In this document: positions 1 through 10,784 of the stretch, piece after piece
Numbering within the stretch: position 1 is the stretch's first letter
How the letters are laid out: each line of letters opens with the position of its first letter
Assembly: GCF_014084125.1 (NCBI RefSeq)
Contig: NZ_CP048405.1
Location: 5,952,001-6,016,000 of the forward strand
DNA length: 64,000 nucleotides
From: Streptacidiphilus sp. PB12-B1b
Lineage (GTDB): Bacteria > Actinomycetota > Actinomycetes > Streptomycetales > Streptomycetaceae
Reading direction: 5' to 3'
Made by a program: the position numbers and the translations under genes
The notes under the pieces: model-generated
Database searches by the model: none
Told to the model about the DNA's origin: nothing
The model's input: only the letters and a program-made list of their open reading frames with translations

Positions 1-290
1 CGCCCCTCCCGGCATCGCCCGTCCCGGCCCCGCCCGCCGCGCCCGGCCCGGCCCGGCCCGCAGGCCGACACGTGCCGGGCCCCCGATCGGCGCGCCCCGG
101 CGGCAGGGGGCGCGGGCGGCGCTGCCCGCCACCGGTGACCGGGAGCGGGCGAAGGCACGGTCACCGGCCGCGACGGCGACTGCGCCGGGGCAGCGGATCT
201 GACGGCCCCGGCCGTGCTGCGGGGGCAGCCGGGCAGGACCGGCCACGGCAGCCGCGACCCCAACGGCGCCCCCGCCGGCGGCGGCGGTCG
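1..290. other. Window start, noncoding or unrecognised
   Basis: Very GC-rich with tandem CCCGG/GCCCG runs near 40-60. Open frames exist on both strands but have no family features; I support no gene here. Confidence 0.4.
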
Positions 291-1961
291 TCAGTTGTCC
301 TGGGAGCCGGCGCGGGAGCGGGCCTTGTAGGCGGCCTTGCGGGCCTCCTTCGCGGTGGGCCGGTCGGGGTGGAGCTCGCCCACGGCTTCCAGCACCGCCG
401 TGGTGTACGGGTGGTCCACCCGCCACAGGTCGGCGAAGAGCAGATCGATCTGCTGCCCCTCGGTCAGGTGCTGGATCAGCTCGCGGAAGAGGTCGTCCTG
501 CGCCGAGGAGTCGATCAACTGCGCGGCCAGGGAGTCGATCTGGCTCCACAGCAGCACCGACCGGCTCAGCTCGGGGAGCCCCTGGGCGCCCCGGCCGAGC
601 AGCCAGCCGGTGGCCATCCCGGCCAGCTCCGGATCGTCCAGCACCGCCCGTACGGACGGCTCGGCCGGCTCGCCCAGGCGGTCCAGCGCGACCAGGCAGA
701 ACATCCGGCGGACCGGCGCCACCACGTCGTTGCCGCGCGAGGCGGCCAGCAGCTCGGCGGCGGCGGCCTGCGGCTCGCGCCCGGCCAGCCACTCGCCGAT
801 CTCCTCCTCCGGCAGGACGTTGGCCGAGCCGCAGATGCCGGTGAGCAGCTCGACCGCGTCGCCGCGGGCGTGCTCGCCGACGAGCGGGGCGTCGTAGCCG
901 TCCTCCAGCAGCCACTGGCGTACGCCGTGCACGCCGAGCGGGGTGAGCCGGGCCATGCCGAAGCGGGCGGCCTGCGCGGCGTCGGCCTCCGGGGTCGCGT
1001 CCGGGCCGCCGGGGGCACCGGCCTCCTCGGCGCCCTCGCCGCCCTCGGCCTCCTCGAACAGGGTGGGGTCGATCGGGCTGTAGTCGACCATGCCGATCCC
1101 GGCCAGGTCCTGCAGCATGGGGTCGAGCGTGACCATGACCGCGGTGATGTCGCCCAGCATCTCCTCATCCGGCTCCTGGCCGTCCGGGGTGACCAGCAGC
1201 GCGGCGAGCACGCCCAGTGAGACGGTCTGCTCGGCCTCGGTGGCGGCGAAGGCCCGGGCCTCGTAGAGCACCTGCAGGGCGTCGTCGAGCAGGCCCTGGG
1301 TCTCCTCGCGGTCCTCCTCCAGCTGCGCGTACTCGGCCTCGCTCTCGTCCTCGGAGACCTTCTCCGGGTCGTCCGGGACGCCGAGGTCGATCTCGGCCTC
1401 GACGGCGGTCCCGGCGACGATGGAGGCGGCGGTCTCCCACGCCTCCAGCACGGTGTCCGGGTCGGCGCCCTCGGGCGAGCCGAGGGCCTCCAGCCCGGTG
1501 CCGGGGCGGGCCACCTCTCCCTGGACGGCCTCGCCGTCGATGCTCTCGCCCTCGACCGCGTCGCCGACCTCGATCAGCTCCAGGTCCACCGCCAGCGACC
1601 AGGCGGCGGCGATCCGGCCCAGGGCGACGTCGGCGTCGCCGTCGTCCGGCACCAGGTCCAGCGCCAGCGCGGCCTGGGTCTCCAGCTCCGCGCCCAGCTC
1701 GCCCCACTGGTCGACCGGGCGGAACGGCGCGACCCAGCGGGCCAGCCGGATGGCGTCCGACAGCAGCGGCACCCGCAGCGCGGCCGCCGCCAGCTCCTCG
1801 CGCGGCAGCAGCCGCACCGGCGGTACGACGATCAGCTCGGCGTCCTCGTCGTCGACCGGGTCCTCACCCCTGGCGACGGCCCCGTACAGGGTCTCCAGGT
1901 CGACGTCGGCCGGGAGCGATCCCGCCGAGCTGTCGTTCTTCTTACGGCTCGAACCCGCCAT
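291..1961 (-). CDS. Conserved acidic protein of unknown function, about 556 aa
   Basis: I do not recognise a named family. The N-terminus is basic and Ser-rich (MAGSSRKKNDSS); the body is Ala/Leu/Glu/Asp-rich and very acidic between about residues 190 and 320, and the last 60 residues turn basic (KEARKAAYKARSR). The C-terminal half reads as alternating short helices, compatible with a HEAT-like or other helical repeat fold, but this is inference. No signal peptide or membrane segment is seen. I start at the ATG at 1961 because a GGTGAGGGAGA ribosome site lies just upstream; the GTG six codons earlier would lie inside that site. It lies downstream of, and codirectional with, the suf operon, separated by about 220 bases, so it may be a separate unit. 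Confidence 0.75.
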   Translation of the reverse strand: MAGSSRKKNDSSAGSLPADVDLETLYGAVARGEDPVDDEDAELIVVPPVRLLPREELAAAALRVPLLSDAIRLARWVAPFRPVDQWGELGAELETQAALALDLVPDDGDADVALGRIAAAWSLAVDLELIEVGDAVEGESIDGEAVQGEVARPGTGLEALGSPEGADPDTVLEAWETAASIVAGTAVEAEIDLGVPDDPEKVSEDESEAEYAQLEEDREETQGLLDDALQVLYEARAFAATEAEQTVSLGVLAALLVTPDGQEPDEEMLGDITAVMVTLDPMLQDLAGIGMVDYSPIDPTLFEEAEGGEGAEEAGAPGGPDATPEADAAQAARFGMARLTPLGVHGVRQWLLEDGYDAPLVGEHARGDAVELLTGICGSANVLPEEEIGEWLAGREPQAAAAELLAASRGNDVVAPVRRMFCLVALDRLGEPAEPSVRAVLDDPELAGMATGWLLGRGAQGLPELSRSVLLWSQIDSLAAQLIDSSAQDDLFRELIQHLTEGQQIDLLFADLWRVDHPYTTAVLEAVGELHPDRPTAKEARKAAYKARSRAGSQDN

Positions 1962-2183
1962 GGCCGTGCTCTCCCTCACCGGTCCCGCGAGGCGGCGGTA
2001 CCCGCCGTCGCGCTCTGCCCGACGACACTATCCCGCACCGGCTCTCCGGCGGGGCACTGTCGCGCCGGACGCGTCGCCGGTCGGCGGCGGCCCCGGGCAG
2101 GACCGGACGCCGGGCAGGACGACGCCGCGCCGCCCGCCCCGGAGCGGGGGCGGACGGCGCGGCGCGGTGCGGCGGAGCCGCGG

Positions 2184-2588
2184 TCAGACGTTGAAGCCGA
2201 GGGCGCGCAGCTGGTCGCGGCCGTCGGGGGTGATCTTGTCCGGGCCCCACGGCGGCATCCAGACCCAGTTGATCTTCAGATCCTGGACCAGGCCGTCGGT
2301 GGCGGTACGGGCCTGGTCCTCGATGACGTCGGTCAGCGGGCAGGCCGCCGAGGTGAGCGTCATGTCGATGGTGGCCACGTCCGACTCGTCGATGTGGACG
2401 CCGTAGATCAGGCCCAGGTTGACGACGTCGATGCCCAGCTCCGGGTCGACGACGTCCAGCAGCGCCTCCATCAGGTCGTCCACGGCGACGGTGCCCGCCG
2501 TGGTGCCGACGAAGGTGCTCTCGGCCTCGCTCCCGGCGGCGGCAGCCGCCTCGGCCGGGGCCTGCTCGCTCTGCGCGGTGTCGCTCAT
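2184..2588 (-). CDS. sufT: SufT-like metal-sulfur cluster assembly factor (DUF59/MIP18)
   Basis: Predicted 134 aa. After a 40-residue Ala/Glu-rich leader comes the DUF59 core with DPELGIDVVNLGLIY and the TSAACP motif, whose Cys is the conserved residue of the family. MIP18/SufT proteins help mature Fe-S proteins, probably by cluster carriage or delivery. It is the last gene of the suf operon and overlaps the sufU stop by four bases (ATGA). The start ATG at 2588 has AAGGAG six bases upstream. The family assignment is firm; the exact step it serves is inferred from context. Confidence 0.9.
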   Translation of the reverse strand: MSDTAQSEQAPAEAAAAAGSEAESTFVGTTAGTVAVDDLMEALLDVVDPELGIDVVNLGLIYGVHIDESDVATIDMTLTSAACPLTDVIEDQARTATDGLVQDLKINWVWMPPWGPDKITPDGRDQLRALGFNV

Positions 2589-3040
2589 GCGCTCTCCTTG
2601 ACGGGTGTGTCGGCCAGCGCCTGCGCGGTGGCGTCCTTCCAGGCCATCCAGCTCAGCAGGGCGCACTTGACCCGCGCCGGGTACTTGGAGACGCCGGCGA
2701 ACGCGATCGCGTCCTCCAGCACCTCCTCGTCGCCCTCGGACTGGCCCTTGCTCTGCATCAGCTCCAGGAACGCCTCCTGGATCCGCTGCGCCTCACCGAC
2801 CGGCTTGCCCACGACCAGGTCGTTCAGCACCGAGGCGCTGGCCTGGCTGATCGAACAGCCCTGCGACTCGTACGAGACGTCCGCGACGGTGCCGCCGTCC
2901 AGCCGCACCCGCAGGGTGATCTCGTCGCCGCAGGTCGGGTTGACATGGTGCACTTCGGCGTCGCCGTCGCGCAGCCCCTTGCCGTGCGGGTGCTTGTAGT
3001 GGTCCAGGATGATCTCCTGGTACATGGAGTCCATCTTCAT
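2585..3040 (-). CDS. sufU: SufU, zinc-dependent sulfur-transfer / scaffold-like protein
   Basis: 151 aa, the usual length for actinobacterial SufU. The three conserved Cys are present at C37 (NPTCGDEI), C62 (SQGCSIS) and C126 (RVKCALLSW), with the zinc ligand D39. In Gram-positives SufU accepts persulfide sulfur from SufS and passes it to the SufBCD scaffold. The C-terminal insertion and RVKCALLSWMAWKD end match the SufU rather than the IscU branch. It lies about 35 bases after sufS and overlaps sufT. Confidence 0.95.
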   Translation of the reverse strand: MKMDSMYQEIILDHYKHPHGKGLRDGDAEVHHVNPTCGDEITLRVRLDGGTVADVSYESQGCSISQASASVLNDLVVGKPVGEAQRIQEAFLELMQSKGQSEGDEEVLEDAIAFAGVSKYPARVKCALLSWMAWKDATAQALADTPVKESA

Positions 3041-3074
3041 CGCGTCGCGCCTCCTCTCTCGACCAAAGCTCCGG

Positions 3075-4348
3075 CTATCCGAAGAAGTTGCGGACCTGGT
3101 GCAGGCCCTGGATCAGGGCGTCCACCTCCGCCTCCGTGGAGTACAGGTAGAACGACGCCCGCGTGGTCGCCGGAATTCCGTACCGCAGGCAGACCGGCCG
3201 GGCGCAGTGGTGGCCGACCCGGACGGCGACGCCCTGCTCGTCCAGCACCTGGCCGACGTCGTGCGGGTGGATGTCGCCGAGCGTGAAGGAGATCGCCGCG
3301 CCCCGGCCCTCGGCGGTGTCCGGGCCGATGATCTTCAGCTCGGGCACCTCCCGCAGCCGCTCGATCGCGTACTCGGTGATCCGGTGCTCGTGCGCCGCGA
3401 CCGCGTCCATGCCGACCGCCGTGAGGTAGTCGATGGCCGCGCCCAGGCCGACGGCCTGCGAGATCGGCGGCGTGCCCGCCTCGAACTTGTGCGGCGCCGG
3501 GGCGTAGGTGGAGGAGCTCATCGAGACGGTCTCGATCATCTCGCCGCCGCCCAGGAACGGCGGCAGGTCCTCCAGCAGCTCCTGACGGCCCCAGAGCACG
3601 CCGATGCCGGTGGGGGCCAGCATCTTGTGCCCGGTGAAGGCGACGAAGTCGGCGCCCAGCGCCTGCACGTCCAGCACCATGTGCGGCGCGGCCTGCGAGG
3701 CGTCGATGACCACCAGCGCACCGACGTCCTGCGCGCGCCGGACGATGGCCTCGACCGGGTTGACCGTGCCCAGGATGTTGGACACCAGGACGAACGAGAC
3801 GACCTTGGTCCTCTCGGTGATGACCTCGTCGATGGTGGACAGGTCGAGCCGGCCGCCGTCGGTGAGGCCGAACCACTTCAGCTTCGCGCCGGTGCGCTGC
3901 GCCAGCAGCTGCCACGGGACGATGTTGGAGTGGTGCTCCATCTCCGTGATCACGATCTCGGAGTCGGGGCCGACCCGGTAGGGCTCGTCGGCCCAGCCCA
4001 GCATGTTGGCGACCAGGTTGAGCGACTCGGAGGCGTTCTTGGTGAAGACCACCTCGTCCCGGCTGGGCGCGTTGACGAAGGACGCGACCTTGTCGCGGGC
4101 GCCCTCGTACAGCGCCGTGGCCTCCTCCGCGAGCGTGTGCACGCCGCGGTGGACGTTGGCGTTGTGCTGCTCGTAGTAGGCGCCCATGGCGTCGAGCACC
4201 TGACGGGGCTTCTGCGAGGTGGCCGCGTTGTCCAGGTAGACCAGCGGCTTGCCGTCGTGCACCAGCCGCTGCAGGATCGGGAAGTCCTTGCGGATGGCGT
4301 CGACGTCCAGCGGGGCGGGCACGGTCAGGCCGGGGCGGGGGGTGTGGA

Positions 4349-4352
<4 letters not shown>
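3075..4352 (-). CDS. sufS: SufS cysteine desulfurase
   Basis: 425-aa class II PLP-dependent desulfurase that strips sulfur from L-cysteine and holds it as persulfide. The PLP Schiff-base lysine is K243 in FTGHKMLAPTGIG; the active-site Cys is C383 in RVGHHCARPVCLRYG. EMEHHSNIVPW and DASQ are further cofactor motifs. It starts at a GTG overlapping the sufC stop (GTGA at 4352), so translation is probably coupled. The physiological sulfur acceptor is the SufU encoded next. Confidence 0.96.
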
Positions 4353-5113
<761 letters not shown>

Positions 5114-5117
5114 GGGC

Positions 5118-5453
5118 TCAGGACTCCTGGGTGACGGAGACGAGCACATCGTCCCCTTCGATCTTGACGGGGTACACGGGGACGGGGCGGGTGGCCGGAA
5201 GCCCGGAGGGCCTGCCGGTGCGCAGGTCGAAGGTGGACCCGTGGAGCCAGCACTCGATGGCGCAGTCCTCCACCTCGCCCTCGGAGAGGGAGACGTTGGC
5301 GTGCGAGCAGATGTCATGGATGGCGAAGACCTCGCCCTCCGTGCGCACCAGCGACACCGGGACTCCGCCGACCTCGACCCGCTTGGGCGTGTCGGCCTCC
5401 AGCTCGCTCAGTGCGGCGACCCGCACGTAGCCCTGCGTGGTTTCCGTGGTCAT
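5118..5453 (-). CDS. Rieske-type non-heme ferredoxin in the suf operon
   Basis: 111 aa, the size of the bacterial Rieske ferredoxins that accompany dioxygenases or the actinobacterial suf operon. The [2Fe-2S] ligands are C49 and H51 (CSH) and C68 and H71 (CWLH). Position between sufD and sufC suggests it supplies electrons for cluster assembly or repair; that role is inferred from context. Its ATG overlaps the sufD stop (ATGA). Confidence 0.92.
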   Translation of the reverse strand: MTTETTQGYVRVAALSELEADTPKRVEVGGVPVSLVRTEGEVFAIHDICSHANVSLSEGEVEDCAIECWLHGSTFDLRTGRPSGLPATRPVPVYPVKIEGDDVLVSVTQES

Positions 5454-6688
5454 GCGACCGTCGCCTCCAGCTCGGCGTCGATCGTGGCGATCAGCCGCTC
5501 CTCCAGCTCGGGCAGGCCGATCTGCTGCACCAGTTCGGCGAAGAAGCCGCGCACCACCAGGCGCCGGGCCTCGTCGGCGGGGATGCCGCGGGACTGGAGG
5601 TAGAACAGCTGCTCGTCGTCGAAGCGGCCGGTCGCCGAGGCGTGGCCGGCGCCGACGATCTCGCCGGTCTCGATCTCCAGGTTGGGCACCGAGTCCACCC
5701 GGGCGCCGTCGGTGAGCACCAGGTTGCGGTTGAGCTCGTAGGTGTCGGTGCCCTCGGCGGCGGCGCGGATCAGCACGTCGCCGATCCACACGGCCCGCGC
5801 GTCCCGCCCCTGCAGCGCGCCCTTGTAGGCGACGTTGCTGCGGCAGTGCGGGGTGTCGTGGTCGATGAACAGCCGGTGCTCCAGGTGCTGGCCCGAGTCG
5901 GCGAAGTAGACGCCGAACAGGTCGGCCTCGCCGCCGGTGGAGCCGTACACCACCCGCGGGTGCAGCCGGACCAGGTCGCCGCCGACGGTGACCACCACGG
6001 ACTTGAACGAGGCGTCCCGGCCGATCAGCGCGGTGTGCTGGGCGACGTGGACGGCGCCGTCCTCCCAGTCCTGGATGGAGACCACGGTGAGCTTGGCGCC
6101 GTCGCCGATCAGGTACTCGACGTTGGCGGCCAGCACGGCGTCGCCGGTGTGCTCGATGACGACCGTCGCCTCGGAGAACGCGCCCAGCTCGACGACCTGG
6201 TGGCCGTAGGCGGTGCCGCCCTGGCCGTGCACGGCGATCCGGATCGGCTCCGGCAGCCGGGTGTCGCGCGGCACCGAGACCACCCCGGCCTGCTCGAAGG
6301 CGCTGAACGCCTGGGCGGCGACCCGGTCGACCGGCTTGCCGGCCTTGCCGACGCGCGGGTCGGAGCGCTCCACCAGCTCCACGACCACCCCGGCGGGCGC
6401 GCTGACGTCCACCTTGACCGCGTCCGCGTCGGCCTTGGCCGAGCCGTCGTGCAGGCCGCGCAGGCGGGCCAGCGGGGTGAACCGCCAGTTCTCCTCGCGC
6501 CCGGTGGGGACGGGGAAGTCCTCGACGTCGTAGGAGGCGACGGCGGCGAGCCGGGCGTCCACCGGGTGGGCGGCGGCTTCCTCGCGGCCGGTGCCCGGCC
6601 CGGCCAGCTGCGCTCCGGCGCCGGCCGTGCCGACCTCGATCGATCCGGCCGTGGTCGAGCCGCCGGGGGTGTTTGAGACCTCAGCCAT
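5450..6688 (-). CDS. sufD: SufD, scaffold subunit of the Fe-S assembly complex
   Basis: 412 aa, SufBD family. The middle and C-terminal parts form the beta-helix core (DWEDGAVHVAQHTALIGRDA, HCRSNVAYKGAL, GHASATGRFDDEQLFYLQSRG). The last segment, ADEARRLVVRGFFAEL, is the family C-terminal helix. SufD pairs with SufB and binds SufC. The open frame runs on upstream, but the ATG at 6688 is the natural start because the protein would otherwise overrun sufB. Confidence 0.95.
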   Translation of the reverse strand: MAEVSNTPGGSTTAGSIEVGTAGAGAQLAGPGTGREEAAAHPVDARLAAVASYDVEDFPVPTGREENWRFTPLARLRGLHDGSAKADADAVKVDVSAPAGVVVELVERSDPRVGKAGKPVDRVAAQAFSAFEQAGVVSVPRDTRLPEPIRIAVHGQGGTAYGHQVVELGAFSEATVVIEHTGDAVLAANVEYLIGDGAKLTVVSIQDWEDGAVHVAQHTALIGRDASFKSVVVTVGGDLVRLHPRVVYGSTGGEADLFGVYFADSGQHLEHRLFIDHDTPHCRSNVAYKGALQGRDARAVWIGDVLIRAAAEGTDTYELNRNLVLTDGARVDSVPNLEIETGEIVGAGHASATGRFDDEQLFYLQSRGIPADEARRLVVRGFFAELVQQIGLPELEERLIATIDAELEATVA

Positions 6689-6747
6689 AGCTGATGAACT
6701 GCTCTCTTTTCGTAACGGACGTCTGGTTGCGAAAGGGGGGCGGGCCG

Positions 6748-8160
6748 TCAGCCGACCGAGCCCTCCATCTGCAGCTCGATCAGCCGGTTCAGCTCCAGGG
6801 CGTACTCCATCGGCAGCTCCTTGGCGATCGGCTCGACGAAGCCGCGGACGATCATCGCCATCGCCTCGAACTCGGTCATGCCCCGGCTCATCAGGTAGAA
6901 CAGCTGGTCGTCGCTGACCTTGGAGACCGTCGCCTCGTGGCCCATGGAGACGTCGTCCTCGCGGACGTCCACATAGGGGTAGGTGTCCGAGCGGGAGACG
7001 GTGTCCACCAGCAGCGCGTCGCAGAGCACGTTCGACTTGGCGCCCTTGGAGCCCTCGCCGATCTCGATCAGCCCGCGGTAGGAGGTCCGGCCGCCGCCGC
7101 GCGCCACCGACTTGGAGACGATGTTGGACGAGGTGTTGGGCGCCATGTGGACCATCTTGGCCCCGGCGTCCTGGTGCTGGCCCGCACCGGCGAAGGCGAT
7201 GGAGAGGGTCTCGCCCTTGGCGTGCTCGCCCATCAGGTACACGGCCGGGTACTTCATGGTGACCTTGGAGCCGATGTTGCCGTCGACCCACTCCATGGTG
7301 GCGCCCTCGTACGCGACGGCGCGCTTGGTCACCAGGTTGTAGACGTTGTTCGACCAGTTCTGGATGGTCGTGTAGCGGCAGCGGCCGCCCTTCTTCACGA
7401 TGATCTCCACCACGGCGCTGTGCAGCGAGTCCGAGGAGTAGATCGGGGCGGTGCAGCCCTCGACGTAGTGGACGTAGGCGTCCTCGTCGACGATGATCAG
7501 CGTCCGCTCGAACTGGCCCATGTTCTCGGTGTTGATCCGGAAGTAGGCCTGCAGCGGGATCTCCACGTGCACGCCCTTCGGCACGTAGATGAACGAGCCG
7601 CCGGACCACACGGCGCTGTTCAGCGAGGCGAACTTGTTGTCGCCGACCGGGATGACGGTGCCGAAGTACTCCTGGAAGATCTCCGGGTGCTCCTTGAGGG
7701 CGGTGTCGGTGTCCATGAAGATGACACCCTTCGCCTCCAGCTCCTGGTTGATCTGGTGGTAGACCACCTCGGACTCGTACTGGGCGGCGACGCCGGCCAC
7801 CAGGCGCTGCTTCTCCGCCTCCGGGATGCCCAGCTTGTCGTAGGTGTTCTTGATGTCCTCGGGCAGGTCCTCCCAGGACTCCGCCTGCTTCTCGGTCGAC
7901 CGCACGAAGTACTTGATGTTGTCGAAGTCGATGCCGGTGAGGTCCGAACCCCAGGTCGGCATGGGCTTCTTGGCGAACAGCTTGAGGCCCTTGAGCCGCA
8001 GGTTCAGCATCCACTCCGGCTCGGACTTCTTCGCCGAGATGTCGCGGACGACAGCCTCGGACAGGCCGCGCTTGGCGGCGGCGCCCGCGGTGTCGGGGTC
8101 GGACCAGCCGAACTCGTACGTTCCCAGGCCTTCAAGCTCCGGGTGAGCGGTCGTGGTCAT
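6748..8160 (-). CDS. sufB: SufB, main scaffold subunit for Fe-S cluster assembly
   Basis: 470 aa, full length for SufB. Family hallmarks include [34 protein letters not shown] and the C-terminal [18 protein letters not shown]. SufB receives sulfur from SufS/SufU and builds the nascent cluster with SufC and SufD. Its ATG at 8160 overlaps the sufR stop by four bases, so regulator and structural genes are cotranscribed and the operon is autoregulated. Confidence 0.97.
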   Translation of the reverse strand: MTTTAHPELEGLGTYEFGWSDPDTAGAAAKRGLSEAVVRDISAKKSEPEWMLNLRLKGLKLFAKKPMPTWGSDLTGIDFDNIKYFVRSTEKQAESWEDLPEDIKNTYDKLGIPEAEKQRLVAGVAAQYESEVVYHQINQELEAKGVIFMDTDTALKEHPEIFQEYFGTVIPVGDNKFASLNSAVWSGGSFIYVPKGVHVEIPLQAYFRINTENMGQFERTLIIVDEDAYVHYVEGCTAPIYSSDSLHSAVVEIIVKKGGRCRYTTIQNWSNNVYNLVTKRAVAYEGATMEWVDGNIGSKVTMKYPAVYLMGEHAKGETLSIAFAGAGQHQDAGAKMVHMAPNTSSNIVSKSVARGGGRTSYRGLIEIGEGSKGAKSNVLCDALLVDTVSRSDTYPYVDVREDDVSMGHEATVSKVSDDQLFYLMSRGMTEFEAMAMIVRGFVEPIAKELPMEYALELNRLIELQMEGSVG

Positions 8161-8915
8161 GCGGGGTTCCTCCCGGAGACTTCGGTGGTGGCGGCGGATG
8201 GCGGTACGGCGGGGGCGGGCACGAAGGTGGTGCAGACCCCGTCGCCGTGGGCGATGGTGGCCAGCCGCTGCACATGGGTGCCCAGCAGCTGCGAGAAGAC
8301 CTCGGTCTCGGCCTCGCAGAACTGCGGGAACTGCTCGGCGATGTGCGCCACCGGGCAGTGGTGCTGGCAGAGCTGCTCTCCGAGGGGGGCACGCCGCACC
8401 GTGGCAGCGTACCCGTCGCCGGACAGCGCGCCGGCGAGCGCCTCGGTGGGGGTGGACTCGCCCGGCTGGGCGGCCTCGGCGATCTCGGCGCGGTAGCGGT
8501 CGGCGTCCTTGGCCAGCCGCGAGCGGGCGAAGGCGGCCAGCGCCTGCCGCCCGGCCTCGCCGCCCCCGGCCGCCTCCGCGAGGAAGCGCAGGGCGTCGGC
8601 GGCGAGCTGGTCGTACGCCTGGTAGAAGGCGTCCCGGCCGGAGTCGGTGAGCGCGAAGACCTTGGCCGGACGGCCCCGGCCGCGGTGCCCGTACACCTTC
8701 TGCTCACGGGCGGTGACCAGCCCGGCGGCGAGCAGCGCGTCCAAGTGCCTGCGGACGGCCGCCTGGGTGATGCCGAGGCGGTCGGCGAGGTCGGCGGCGC
8801 TGCTGGGGCCGTGGTCCAGGATGGAGCGGGCCACCCGGTCGCGTGAGGGCACGGGGCCGTGGGGGGCCGCGGGTACGGCCTCCTGGCTCTCATTCCGCTC
8901 ACGCATGTTTTTCAC
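8157..8915 (-). CDS. sufR: SufR, Fe-S-sensing transcriptional repressor of the suf operon
   Basis: About 252 aa from the GTG at 8915, or 249 from the ATG at 8906; neither has a clear ribosome site, so a leaderless or near-leaderless message is possible. A winged HTH ([30 protein letters not shown]) is followed by an ArsR/DeoR-like body and a Cys-rich C-terminal part ([22 protein letters not shown]) holding the likely [4Fe-4S] ligands. Known SufR proteins repress suf when loaded with cluster. A CAAC-N6-GTTG palindrome sits on the GTG start itself. Confidence 0.93.
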   Translation of the reverse strand: MKNMRERNESQEAVPAAPHGPVPSRDRVARSILDHGPSSAADLADRLGITQAAVRRHLDALLAAGLVTAREQKVYGHRGRGRPAKVFALTDSGRDAFYQAYDQLAADALRFLAEAAGGGEAGRQALAAFARSRLAKDADRYRAEIAEAAQPGESTPTEALAGALSGDGYAATVRRAPLGEQLCQHHCPVAHIAEQFPQFCEAETEVFSQLLGTHVQRLATIAHGDGVCTTFVPAPAVPPSAATTEVSGRNPA

Positions 8916-8928
8916 AACGCCATTGTTG
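8915..8928. promoter_or_regulatory. SufR-type operator palindrome, CAAC-N6-GTTG
   Basis: The + strand reads CAACGCCATTGTTG, a perfect 4-6-4 palindrome at the 5' end of sufR. It matches the CAAC-N6-GTTG box described for SufR, so autoregulation at this site is the simplest reading. It overlaps the GTG start candidate, which favours an initiation site very close to the start codon. Confidence 0.7.
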
Positions 8929-9087
8929 CGTAATTCATTCCATGCCGACAACTCCCCGGGAAGCCGCCCCCTGTCTGATCGGTCACTAAGGATTACCTAA
9001 CTTCACCTGCGCTTTTGCTGAATTCCGCAGACGCGCACATCCTCCCCGGCGCACCGGCGGCCGCGCCCGCTTCGTAGACTCGCCCCC

Positions 9088-10023
9088 ATGCACTCCGATG
9101 CCGCAGAGGCCGCAGTCGAGATCAGGGGCCTGGTCAAACGCTACGGCGACAAGACCGCCGTGGACGGGCTGGACCTCACCGTGGCCCGTGGCGCGGTCAC
9201 CGCCGTGCTCGGCCCCAACGGCGCGGGCAAGACCACCACCGTCGAGACCTGCGAGGGCTACCGCCGTCCCGACGCCGGCACCGTCCGCGTCCTCGGCCTG
9301 GACCCGGTCGCCGACGCCGCCCGGCTGCGCCCGCGGATCGGCGTGATGCTCCAGTCCGGCGGCATCTACCCGGGCGCGCGCGCCCTGGAGATGCTCCGGC
9401 ACACCGCCCGGCTGCACGCGCACCCGCTGGACGTGGACGCCCTGGCCGAGCGGCTCGGCCTCGGCTCCTGCGGCCGGACCGCCTACCGCCGGCTCTCCGG
9501 CGGGCAGCAGCAGCGGCTGGCGCTGGCCATGGCCGTCGTCGGCCGACCGGAGCTGGTCTTCCTGGACGAGCCCACCGCCGGGCTCGACCCGCACGCCCGC
9601 CACGCCACCTGGGAGCTGGTCCGCGACCTGCGCGCGGACGGCGTCGCCGTGGTGCTCACCACCCACCACATGGACGAGGCCGAGCAGCTCGCCGACCACG
9701 TCGCCATCGTGGACGCCGGCCGGGTGATCGCCGAGGGCAGCCCGGACCAGCTGTGCCGGTCGGACGCCGGCAACACGGTCCGCTTCCGCGCCCACGCCGG
9801 GCTGGACATCGCCTCGCTGCTGAAGGCGCTGCCCGACGGCAGCAGGGTCAGCGAGCCCGCCCCCGGCAGCTACCTGGTCGAGGGCGCGGTCGATCCGCAG
9901 CTGCTGGCCACCGTCACCACCTGGTGCGCCCAGTCCGGGGTGATGCCGGAGCGGCTCGCCGTGGAACGCAACACCCTCGAAGACGTCTTCCTCGAACTGA
10001 CCGGACGGGACCTGCGCGGATGA
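9088..10023 (+). CDS. ABC-2 type exporter, ATP-binding subunit
   Basis: 311 aa. Walker A GPNGAGKTT, signature LSGGQQQR, Walker B VFLDEPTAGLD and switch His in TTHHMDEAEQL are intact, and a C-terminal domain of about 90 residues follows, as in DrrA/NatA-type subunits. It powers the membrane subunit encoded immediately downstream with an ATGA overlap. The substrate is not evident. The pair lies divergent from sufR. Confidence 0.9.
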   Translation: MHSDAAEAAVEIRGLVKRYGDKTAVDGLDLTVARGAVTAVLGPNGAGKTTTVETCEGYRRPDAGTVRVLGLDPVADAARLRPRIGVMLQSGGIYPGARALEMLRHTARLHAHPLDVDALAERLGLGSCGRTAYRRLSGGQQQRLALAMAVVGRPELVFLDEPTAGLDPHARHATWELVRDLRADGVAVVLTTHHMDEAEQLADHVAIVDAGRVIAEGSPDQLCRSDAGNTVRFRAHAGLDIASLLKALPDGSRVSEPAPGSYLVEGAVDPQLLATVTTWCAQSGVMPERLAVERNTLEDVFLELTGRDLRG

Positions 10024-10784
10024 CCACCTACACCCCCCGGCCGGGCGCCGCGCCGATCGGCCGGATGCTCCGCGCGCAGACCGCGCTGGAGACCCGGATG
10101 CTGCTGCGCAACGGCGAGCAGCTGCTGCTCACCGTGGTCATCCCGAGCGTGCTGCTGGTGCTGTTCAGCGCCGTGGACATCGTCAGCACCACCGGCCCGG
10201 GGGCGCGGGTGGACTTCCTCGCGCCGGGGCTGCTGGCGCTGGCGGTGATGTCCACCGCCTTCACCGGCCAGGCCATCGGCACCGGCTTCGAGCGCCGCTA
10301 CGGGGTGCTGAAGCGGCTGGGCGCCAGCCCGCTGCCGCGCTGGGCGCTGATGACCGCCAAGACGGGCAGCGTGCTGGCCACCGAGGTGCTGCAGGTGGCG
10401 CTGCTGTCGGTGATCGCGCTGGCCCTCGGCTGGCACCCGCACGGCGACCCGGCGGCGGTGGTGGCGCTGCTGCTGCTGGGCACCGCCGCCTTCTCCGGCC
10501 TCGGCCTGCTGATGGCCGGTACGCTGCGCGCGGAGGCCACGCTGGCCGCCGCCAACCTGGTGTTCGTCCTGCTGCTGCTGGCGGGCGGGGTGATCGTCCC
10601 GATGGCCAGGTACCCGGCCGGGGTCCGCCCGGTGCTGGAGGCGCTGCCGATCAGCGCGCTCTCCGACGGCCTGCGTACGGTGCTGCAGCAGGGCGCGGCC
10701 GTGCCGTGGTCGGATCTGGGCATCCTGGCGGCCTGGGCGGTGCTGGGGCTGGCCGCGGCCGGGCGCTTCTTCCGCTGGGAGTGA
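10020..10784 (+). CDS. ABC-2 type exporter, permease subunit
   Basis: 254 aa with about six hydrophobic segments, including LLLTVVIPSVLLVLFS near residue 40 and LVFVLLLLAGGVIVPMARYP near 190; the latter is the conserved ABC-2 loop. Start ATG at 10020 overlaps the ATPase stop. Members of this family export lipids, antibiotics or other small molecules; no substrate can be assigned. The stop codon lies inside a 20-bp tandem repeat. Confidence 0.9.
   Translation: MTTYTPRPGAAPIGRMLRAQTALETRMLLRNGEQLLLTVVIPSVLLVLFSAVDIVSTTGPGARVDFLAPGLLALAVMSTAFTGQAIGTGFERRYGVLKRLGASPLPRWALMTAKTGSVLATEVLQVALLSVIALALGWHPHGDPAAVVALLLLGTAAFSGLGLLMAGTLRAEATLAAANLVFVLLLLAGGVIVPMARYPAGVRPVLEALPISALSDGLRTVLQQGAAVPWSDLGILAAWAVLGLAAAGRFFRWE

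Noticed and set aside
5450-8014. A SufB-SufD fusion, since one frame spans both
   Set aside because: The upstream part is out of frame with SufB; SufB and SufD each have normal starts and lengths, so the run is only an open frame.
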